Assembly (NCBI GenBank): GCA_011046405.1
Contig: DSAR01000045.1
Span: 1-5,132, forward strand
Origin: Chloroflexota bacterium
Lineage (GTDB): Bacteria; Chloroflexota; Anaerolineae; B4-G1
Reading direction: 5' to 3'
Length of the DNA stretch: 5,132 nt
A program made the position numbers and the translations under genes. This document shows, piece by piece, positions 1 to 4,845 of this stretch. Numbering within the stretch: the stretch's first letter is position 1; every line of letters begins with the position of its first letter. The notes beneath the pieces were generated by a model. It did not search any database, was not told the DNA's origin, and worked only from the letters and a program-made list of their open reading frames with translations.

Positions 1-2
1 CC

Positions 3-188
3 GGGTTGAGCGCAGTGACGTTCCCCGACACCGTCAGCGAGGGGATGGCGTACGATCAAGGCGGCGCGCTCCAGGCTGCCGTCGCTCACCTGTACCGCTT
101 CGGCGTCGATGGCAGCCGCCCCTATCCGGTCGTTTGCAGACGAGACGCACCCGTTTGGGTGCGTTTTCTATCGGGCAAGATGGCCTGA
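3..188 (+). CDS. Possible 3' end of an upstream gene (unassigned, doubtful)
   Basis: One forward frame is open from the left edge to a TGA at 186-188 and has mostly G/C third positions up to about position 130, which hints at coding sequence. I recognise no family or motif in the roughly 60 visible residues. A problem is that the reading frame runs straight through the perfect hairpin of an intrinsic terminator at 145-169, where coding sequence is not expected, and its last codons lose the G/C third-position bias. The other strand also has short protein-like frames here. An upstream gene ending further left, for example at the TGA at 7-9, is equally possible. The internal TTG at 6 has no visible ribosome binding site, so it should not be read as a complete 60-residue gene. 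Confidence 0.2.
   Translation, partial: GLSAVTFPDTVSEGMAYDQGGALQAAVAHLYRFGVDGSRPYPVVCRRDAPVWVRFLSGKMA
145..169 (+). terminator. Intrinsic (rho-independent) terminator
   Basis: A perfect 8-bp stem (ACGCACCC at 145-152, GGGTGCGT at 157-164) closes on a GTTT tetraloop and is followed by a short T-rich run (TTTTCT, 164-169). The stem can extend through G-U and A-U pairs into GAG at 142-144. The T-run lies on the plus strand, so it ends transcription coming from the left. It separates whatever lies upstream from the promoter at 210-238. Confidence 0.85.
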
Positions 189-209
189 GTCAAATTTAGT
201 AGATGGACA

Positions 210-238
210 TTGACTTTATTGTTTGATTGTGGTACGAT
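210..238 (+). promoter_or_regulatory. Sigma70/SigA-type promoter with extended -10
   Basis: The -35 box is TTGACT (210-215, five of six consensus bases), followed by a 17-bp spacer and a -10 box TACGAT (233-238, four of six). TGG directly precedes the -10 and forms the extended TGn element (230-232). The expected transcript start is near 245, giving a leader of about 36 nt before the GTG at 281. The surrounding 189-265 stretch is distinctly AT-rich in an otherwise GC-rich window. I see no clear operator palindrome, so expression may be constitutive. Confidence 0.75.
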
Positions 239-269
239 AGAAAAATAGTTGTTACGTGAAATCATTCCA

Positions 270-275
270 GAGGTG
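270..275 (+). promoter_or_regulatory. Ribosome binding site for the GT39-like gene
   Basis: GAGGTG (270-275) matches the core of the consensus AGGAGGTG. The GAGG core ends 7 nt before the GTG at 281, which fixes that GTG as the start in preference to downstream ATG codons. Confidence 0.75.
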
Positions 276-280
276 GCAAA

Positions 281-736
281 GTGGATATCTACACCCGCGC
301 GACCTGGCTCATTGTAGCGATCTGGTTTCTTCTATGCATGGCGACGTTAAATTATAACGGCGCTTTTTTTGACGAGGGCATCTACGTCACCGGCGGCCTC
401 CGAACGCTGGAGGGACATGGCCTGAGCGATCGTTACCTGAGTTGGTTCGGCGGCTCGCTTTTCTGGCCGGTGTTGGCCGGTGTGGGGTACGAGTTGGGCG
501 GCATCGTCGGCGCGCGGGCAGTGGTCGTGCTCGTGGGTCTGGTCGCCCTGGGGGCCGTCGCCCGGGCGGCGAGCAATCTCTTCGATTCCCGGGCGGGCTT
601 CTGGGCGGCGTTGGCCTTTGCCGTCAACGGCGCTTTCTTCGCGATGGCCCGCCTGGCCGTCTACGACGCCCTGGCCCTGGCCGGTATAGCCATCAGCTTC
701 TGGGCCGTCACCGAGCTGGCCCGGAAGGACCATTGA
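281..736 (+). CDS. GT39/ArnT-like membrane glycosyltransferase, N-terminal part (interrupted by TGA)
   Basis: This 151-residue frame is the N-terminal third of a polytopic glycosyltransferase of the GT39/ArnT/PMT superfamily (GT-C fold). Such enzymes transfer a sugar from a polyprenyl-phosphate donor to a protein or lipid on the outer face of the membrane. A first membrane helix (about residues 8-24) is followed by the diagnostic acidic pair in the first periplasmic loop (FFDEGIY, D31-E32), the proposed catalytic/metal site of the family. Further helices lie at about 60-74, 77-95 and 106-122, and an ARLAVYDALAL helix at 123-142 has the Asp (D129) typical of this family. The GTG start is supported by a good ribosome binding site and an upstream promoter. 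The frame stops at TGA 734-736, but the same frame resumes directly with matching family sequence to 1699. The true gene is therefore 281-1699, 471 sense codons plus the internal TGA, a normal length for the family. The acceptor and sugar cannot be told from sequence. Confidence 0.8.
   Translation: MDIYTRATWLIVAIWFLLCMATLNYNGAFFDEGIYVTGGLRTLEGHGLSDRYLSWFGGSLFWPVLAGVGYELGGIVGARAVVVLVGLVALGAVARAASNLFDSRAGFWAALAFAVNGAFFAMARLAVYDALALAGIAISFWAVTELARKDH
734..736 (+). other. In-frame TGA interrupting the GT39-like gene
   Basis: The frame reads ARKDH-stop-GWLALAAVAY, with hydrophobic family-like sequence continuing in the same frame on both sides. No frame change is needed, so a single substitution such as CGA (Arg) to TGA would explain it. 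TGA ends the other genes here (1697-1699, 4682-4684) and Trp is encoded by TGG throughout, so a reassigned genetic code is unlikely. GAGG overlapping the stop (735-738) lies 10 nt before a TTG at 749, so weak re-initiation cannot be excluded. Confidence 0.85.
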
Positions 737-748
737 GGCTGGCTGGCA

Positions 749-1699
749 TTGGCCGCGGTGGCTTATGCGGCGGCGATTTTCGCCAAGTACCCGATGGGCC
801 TGATGTTGGTCCCTCTCCTCGGCGTGCTGCTTCACCAGCGTGAGGAACGCGCCCCGGCCGACGTCGTGATTTTCGGCTTCATCACCGGGGCCTTGGCCCT
901 GGCCTTCTTTCTCCCCGTGCGCGAGCAACTCTCGGCTTTTTTCAGCTGGCGTTTATCCAACACTCCATCCTTCGGTATTTCCCTAGGCGTCATCGCGACG
1001 GCCATTGGCTACTTCAGTTTCGCTCCGGCCTTGCTGACCGGGGGCGGGTGGTGGGTGGCATCGAAGAGGGACAGGCGCCCGTTGGCCAGCATCCTGGGGC
1101 TCAGCTTGTTGATCTGGCCGGCCTATCACCTGTCGCGCCAGGATCCGGTGAGCGTCAACAAGCACCTGGTCTTTGGATTCCTCTTCGCCTATCCCCTGGT
1201 TGGGCTGGCATTGGCGTGGTTGTGGGCGCGGGACAGGGCCCTGCTGGGCCGGGGAGCCGCGTTCGTCATCGTCGTGGGATTGGTGGCGCTGGGCTGGGTT
1301 CAGGTGCAGCAGTCGGATCAGGCCTGGCCCGACCACCGCGCTGGGGCCCGCTACCTGGTGGAACGGGTCGAACCGGGCCAGCGGCTCCTGATCGACGAAT
1401 CGTGGCCCTATACGATGTACCTCTATGGGATCGACCGCATCGATTCCCCCTGGGACGTTTACGATAACTACCGCGTCGAGCACGAGGATCTGCCGGTGGA
1501 CTTGTGTGAATTCGATTGGCTGGTCAACGTCAAGGGCTCTTACGCCTGGCCCGCCGATTTCCTGGAGGCGATCGAACGATGTGACCGTTTCGAAGCGGGC
1601 TTTTCTGACACCAGCACCGTGATCGGTCTGGGATCGGATCTGCGTTACGTGAGTTACCCGGTCGAGACGGTCATTTTTCGTAACACGACGGAGAGATGA
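749..1699 (+). CDS. GT39/ArnT-like membrane glycosyltransferase, C-terminal part
   Basis: This is the continuation, in the same frame, of the gene that begins at 281. Read alone it gives 316 residues from a TTG at 749, but that start falls inside a membrane helix and is probably not used. It contains the remaining membrane helices (approximately residues 2-12, 16-28, 40-56, 80-100, 112-126, 140-158 and 168-184), with an AKYPMGL segment typical of the superfamily after the fourth helix region. These are followed by a soluble C-terminal domain (about 190-316) expected outside the membrane. This Trp/Tyr/Asp-rich domain (for example DESWPYTMYLYG and SPWDVYDNYR) resembles the C-terminal region of bacterial protein or arabinose glycosyltransferases and may help bind the acceptor. 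The first-loop DE motif needed for activity lies on the other side of the TGA, so this half should be inactive without readthrough. The next gene starts 4 nt downstream. Confidence 0.75.
   Translation: MAAVAYAAAIFAKYPMGLMLVPLLGVLLHQREERAPADVVIFGFITGALALAFFLPVREQLSAFFSWRLSNTPSFGISLGVIATAIGYFSFAPALLTGGGWWVASKRDRRPLASILGLSLLIWPAYHLSRQDPVSVNKHLVFGFLFAYPLVGLALAWLWARDRALLGRGAAFVIVVGLVALGWVQVQQSDQAWPDHRAGARYLVERVEPGQRLLIDESWPYTMYLYGIDRIDSPWDVYDNYRVEHEDLPVDLCEFDWLVNVKGSYAWPADFLEAIERCDRFEAGFSDTSTVIGLGSDLRYVSYPVETVIFRNTTER
1690..1695 (+). promoter_or_regulatory. Ribosome binding site for the GT2 gene
   Basis: GGAGAG (1690-1695) lies inside the last codons of the preceding gene, about 8-10 nt before the TTG at 1704. 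The ATG at 1696 is followed almost at once by a TGA in its frame, so TTG 1704 is the best start. The 4-nt gap suggests translational coupling. Confidence 0.5.
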
Positions 1700-1703
1700 G
1701 ACG

Positions 1704-2891
1704 TTGAAGACAGTGAACAATTGGAAAGTCAGGGCCGCCGGGGGCCTGCTCCTAGTGGCGACGCTCTGGTACCTGCCGTGGGTTTTCAGGAATCTGAACT
1801 GGCAGGCGCCGTGGTTGGCCGTCCCGTTTGCGCTGGCCAGCGTGATGACCAGCGTGATGACGTTGGTCACGGTGATCAATCACTGGCAGTACAGTGTGCC
1901 GGAGAAGCTTCCCGTCCGTGAGGGTGAGGAACCGGAAGTGGCCGTCATCATTCCCACCTACGGTGAGCCGCCGGCCATGATCTACCAGACAGCCCAGTCG
2001 GTCCTGGAACAGCATTACCCCATCGAGACAATCCGGCTGGTCATCAGCGACGATGCCCACTCGCTTCATATCCGGCAGGTCGCTGCCCAGTTGCAGCGGG
2101 AGTTCCCCAACGCGCACGTGGGGTATCACCGCCCGCCCCGCCAGGGCGATTCCCGGCGCCACGGGCAGGCGAAAGCGGGGAATCTGAACTCGGTGCTGGA
2201 GGCCATCGACATTTACGCTTCCGCCATTCCCTTCATCGAGACCCGGGACGCCGACGATGTGGTGGAGAACCCGGATTTCTTGCGCCAGGCAGTGGGGCAG
2301 TTGGTGGCTGATCCCCGGGTGGCCTTCGTGCAGACGGTCAAGGAGGCCCAGGTGGGGGAGGGTGATCCCTTCGGCAACCTGGAACCGCTCTTCTATCGCA
2401 AGGCGATGCTGGCCAAGAACGCGGCCAACGCGGTCTTCCCCTGTGGCTCCGGGCTGGTCTGGCGGCACGAGGCCTTGGACGAAATTGGCGGTTTCCCGAC
2501 CTGGAGCCTGGTCGAGGATCTCCAGGCGGGGGTCGAGGCGCTCCGGCGGGGATGGCGGGGCGTCTATCTACCCATCGTCGGCGCCGTCGGCCAGACGGCC
2601 CCCGAGGACGTGCCCAACGCGATCAAGCAGCGCGGGACCTGGGCCCTCGATACCATGCGGCTCACCTTCTGGGGCGACAAATCGGGCCTGAGCCTGCGGC
2701 AGCACTTGCACTTTTCTGAATTGGGGCTTTTCTATTTGCTCAGTTTCGCCGTGCTCGTCTTCGCCATCACGCCGGTGTTCGCCCTGGCGTTCAAGGTCTA
2801 CCCTTTGATCACGACCCACCGGAATTGCCGGGTTATGATCACGCCGTCAATGGCAAGGACGGTTGGGGCTCGCGGGTCAGCCGGCTGGTGA
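1704..2891 (+). CDS. GT2 processive glycosyltransferase (cellulose-synthase-like), C-terminally truncated
   Basis: This inner-membrane family 2 glycosyltransferase polymerises or transfers sugars from UDP-/GDP-sugars in the cytoplasm, probably for an exopolysaccharide or surface glycan. Two N-terminal helices (about residues 11-28 and 36-58) precede the GT-A domain. Its motifs are complete: VIIPTYGEP (81-89), D116-D117 for the nucleotide, KAGNLN (157-162), DAD (182-184) for metal and UDP, PCGSG (246-250), VED (270-272) with the likely catalytic Asp, and QRGTW (309-313), the Q-x-x-x-W acceptor motif. One C-terminal helix (340-366) follows. Family-like sequence ends at about residue 371 (position ~2815). 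The last 23 residues (RNCRVMITPS onward) are out-of-frame readings of the next gene. The remaining pore-forming helices of a BcsA-like enzyme are missing, so the protein is probably non-functional if the junction is real. The exact polymer is unknown. It is not a DPM1-type donor synthase, so it need not feed the upstream GT39. Confidence 0.85.
   Translation: MKTVNNWKVRAAGGLLLVATLWYLPWVFRNLNWQAPWLAVPFALASVMTSVMTLVTVINHWQYSVPEKLPVREGEEPEVAVIIPTYGEPPAMIYQTAQSVLEQHYPIETIRLVISDDAHSLHIRQVAAQLQREFPNAHVGYHRPPRQGDSRRHGQAKAGNLNSVLEAIDIYASAIPFIETRDADDVVENPDFLRQAVGQLVADPRVAFVQTVKEAQVGEGDPFGNLEPLFYRKAMLAKNAANAVFPCGSGLVWRHEALDEIGGFPTWSLVEDLQAGVEALRRGWRGVYLPIVGAVGQTAPEDVPNAIKQRGTWALDTMRLTFWGDKSGLSLRQHLHFSELGLFYLLSFAVLVFAITPVFALAFKVYPLITTHRNCRVMITPSMARTVGARGSAGW
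1837..1860 (+). repeat. 12-bp tandem duplication inside the GT2 gene
   Basis: CCAGCGTGATGA occurs twice in immediate succession (1837-1848 and 1849-1860). It keeps the frame and adds four residues, giving SVMT-SVMT within the second N-terminal membrane helix. It looks like a recent slippage duplication. Confidence 0.8.
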
Positions 2892-4684
2892 GGGTGTCGG
2901 CCGATCCGGACACGGACTATAACACCGCGTTGACCGAAACCCAGGTCGTCATCCTGGGGAAGAACAGCACCTACGATAACATCGGCGACGCAGCCGACCC
3001 CGGCGGCGAGCGGGGCGTGCCGGCCTGCGTCCAGGGTACCCAACCGCTGACCGATTGCCTGCCCTCGGAGGGGCCTTCTCACAGCATCGGGATGCTCGCC
3101 TTCGACCACGATGGGGCCTTGTGGGTGTCGAACGGGGAGGGCGCGCCCTACATCACGCCCGACATCCGGGCCGCCCGGGCCCAGGACCTGGACAGCCTGG
3201 GCGGCAAGGTGCTGCGCATCGACCCGGAGACCGGACTGGGCCTGCCCGACAATCCCTTCTACGACGGGAACCTCGCCAGCAACCGCTCGCGGGTGTGGGC
3301 CTATGGGATGCGCAACCCGTTCCGCTTCGCCCTCCACCCGATGACCGACACGCTGTACGTGGGCGACCTCGGCTGGTTTTCGTGGGAGGAGATCAACACC
3401 GGCAGGGCGCAGAATTTCGGCTGGCCGTGTTACGAGGGCGGCGATAGCGGTAACGTCCGCCACCCCAGCTACCAGTGGTACACGCCGACGTTGGACGTCT
3501 GCCAGCCGCTGTACGACGCCGAGCCGAATAACGGGGTGCAGGCGCCGCTTTATGCCTACGAAAACGTCAGCGGCGCGGCGGTGGTGCTGGGCGCGATCTA
3601 CACCGGCACGACCTATCCCGAGCAGTACCAGGGCGCGCTGTTCTTCGCCGATTATCACAGCCGCTGGATCAAGTACTTAACGTTTGAAGGAGACGGCAGC
3701 GTCGCCCGGCACGATTTCCTGGACAACGTCTCTAACCTGGGGGCGCCGGTCCAACTGACGTTGGGGCCCGACGGTTACCTGTACTTCGTGGCCCTCAACC
3801 CCGATCCCAACGGCGAGAGCGAGATCCGCCGGATCATCTACACCACGGCCCCTTCGGCCCAGGTCGAGGCGACGCCGAGCAACGGCTATCCGCCGCTCGA
3901 GGTTCGTTTTTCAGCCGAGGGCTCGACCGATTCGAACTATGCCCTGTCGGCGTTGCGCTTCGATTGGGACTTCGGCGACGGTGAGCAGGATACGGGGATC
4001 ACGGTCACCCACACCTATCATCTGACCGGTACCTACACCGCCGTGCTGACCGCCACCAATCCCCAGGGGGCGTCGGATACCGACGAGGTGATCATCACCG
4101 TGGGGAACCTGGCCCCGACGGCGACCATCATCGCCCCGGACACTGGCGCGCTCTACACCATGAGTGGCACGGTCCCGTTCAAGGGCATCGGCTACGACGC
4201 GGACGACGGGGAGATCACGGCCAGTGAGCAGTTGGCGTGGAACGCCTGGTTCGACTTCCGGGGCCACTTCCACTCCCCCTTCGCCAGCCAGCGCGGGACG
4301 GCGGGCAGTTTCGTGGTCCCCAGCCACAACGACGATAACTCGGTGGTCCTTTGCCTCACGGTGCGCGACAGTGGGGGCTTGCAGGATACCGCGTGTGTGA
4401 ACGTCTACCCCCGCACGGCAGATTATCACTTCGACACCGACCCGGGCGGGTTGCAGTTGGTCTACGATGGCTTATACTACACCGCGCCGTTTACCATCCC
4501 GATGCTCGTCAACGCCCAACGGACCATCGCCGCGCCGGTGGAGCAGGGTGGCTTGACTTTCGTCGAGTGGTCGGACGGGGGCGCGCGCAGCCACGTCATC
4601 GTCGGGACGGAAGAGGCTGGGCAATCCTTCGTCGCGACCTATCGCCGCTTCGTCTGGCTGCCGTTGGTCCTGCGCGGGGGTTGA
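2813..4684 (+). CDS. Secreted glucose/sorbosone dehydrogenase-like propeller with PKD domains, 5'-truncated
   Basis: The first nominal start is TTG at 2825 (619 residues), but there is no ribosome binding site or signal peptide. The frame is already family-like from about 2813 (DPPELPGYDH), so this is the remainder of a longer gene. Numbering from 2825, residues 1-335 are the later part of a GSDH (PF07995) beta-propeller, whose members oxidise sugars or aldoses with PQQ outside the cytoplasm. SHSIGMLAF (H86) matches the catalytic-base region, YGMRNPFRFA (R163) the conserved Arg, and YVGDLGWFSWEEIN (178-191) the family signature. A PKD domain follows (about 345-427, DWDFGDG and HTYHLTGTYTAVLTATN), then a second Ig/PKD-like domain (429-533) and a beta domain with FVEWSDGG (535-607). 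The tail is FVWLPLVLRGG. The signal peptide and probably the first one or two blades are missing. Dehydrogenase activity is inferred from the family, and many relatives are uncharacterised. Confidence 0.8.
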   Translation, partial: DPPELPGYDHAVNGKDGWGSRVSRLVRVSADPDTDYNTALTETQVVILGKNSTYDNIGDAADPGGERGVPACVQGTQPLTDCLPSEGPSHSIGMLAFDHDGALWVSNGEGAPYITPDIRAARAQDLDSLGGKVLRIDPETGLGLPDNPFYDGNLASNRSRVWAYGMRNPFRFALHPMTDTLYVGDLGWFSWEEINTGRAQNFGWPCYEGGDSGNVRHPSYQWYTPTLDVCQPLYDAEPNNGVQAPLYAYENVSGAAVVLGAIYTGTTYPEQYQGALFFADYHSRWIKYLTFEGDGSVARHDFLDNVSNLGAPVQLTLGPDGYLYFVALNPDPNGESEIRRIIYTTAPSAQVEATPSNGYPPLEVRFSAEGSTDSNYALSALRFDWDFGDGEQDTGITVTHTYHLTGTYTAVLTATNPQGASDTDEVIITVGNLAPTATIIAPDTGALYTMSGTVPFKGIGYDADDGEITASEQLAWNAWFDFRGHFHSPFASQRGTAGSFVVPSHNDDNSVVLCLTVRDSGGLQDTACVNVYPRTADYHFDTDPGGLQLVYDGLYYTAPFTIPMLVNAQRTIAAPVEQGGLTFVEWSDGGARSHVIVGTEEAGQSFVATYRRFVWLPLVLRGG

Positions 4685-4696
4685 CGTCGGTATGCT

Positions 4697-4832
4697 TTGG
4701 ATCACGAATTTCACGAATGGTTATTACTCAGTCACAAGGTGCGTTGGATCACGAATTTCACGAATGGACGAATGTCGCGAATAGAGTGGGGGGAGCATTC
4801 GTGAAATTCGCAAATTCGTGTCATGCGTGATC
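4697..4832 (+). repeat. Intergenic direct and inverted repeat (CACGAATTTCACGAATG family)
   Basis: A 24-nt unit beginning TTGGATCACGAATTT occurs identically at 4697-4720 and 4744-4767, 47 bp apart. Its complement follows downstream. CATTCGTGAAATTCG (4796-4810) is a perfect 15-nt inverted match to 4752-4766 across a 29-nt loop. AAATTCGTG (4812-4820) pairs with 4750-4758, and CGTGATC (4826-4832) with 4748-4754. The unit itself is built from the sub-repeat CACGAATTT/TCACGAATG. The whole fills the gap between the dehydrogenase and the lipoprotein. It could fold into a long hairpin in RNA that ends or insulates transcription, but no T-run follows. I recall similar CGAATTTCACGAAT repeats between genes in many environmental bacterial genomes. 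Confidence 0.85.
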
Positions 4833-4833
4833 G

Positions 4834-4838
4834 GGAGG
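4834..4838 (+). promoter_or_regulatory. Ribosome binding site for the lipoprotein gene
   Basis: GGAGG (4834-4838) lies 7 nt before the TTG at 4846, the ideal spacing. It is the main evidence for that non-ATG start, in preference to the GTG at 4852 or GTG/ATG further in. It begins just after the last arm of the inverted repeat, so repeat folding could affect access to it. Confidence 0.75.
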
Positions 4839-4845
4839 ATAGGAC

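Noticed and set aside
734..736. TGA as selenocysteine or a reassigned codon
   Set aside because: Genes here use TGA as a normal stop and TGG for all Trp, the site is at the edge of a membrane helix rather than a redox motif, and I see no SECIS-like hairpin right after it.
983..1879. Long minus-strand open frame of 298 codons opposite the glycosyltransferase genes
   Set aside because: High GC content keeps antisense frames open. It spans the border of two well-supported plus-strand genes, is rich in Arg/Gln/Pro/His, and shows no family resemblance.
2798..3658. Minus-strand open frame of 286 codons opposite the dehydrogenase
   Set aside because: The plus strand has clear GSDH motifs; the antisense frame is a composition shadow with no recognisable domain.
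1704..4684. A natural GT2-dehydrogenase fusion protein made by programmed frameshifting
   Set aside because: There is no slippery heptamer or clear downstream stimulator at 2800-2830. Both domains are incomplete at the join, and a cytoplasmic/membrane GT2 fused to half of an extracellular propeller makes no structural sense.
4697..4832. CRISPR array
   Set aside because: There are only two direct copies, the repeats are mirrored downstream in inverted form, spacing is irregular and no cas-like gene is visible.
4697..4832. Insertion sequence or MITE
   Set aside because: There is no transposase, and I could not identify matching target-site duplications or clear outer ends; the structure fits an intergenic repeat family better.
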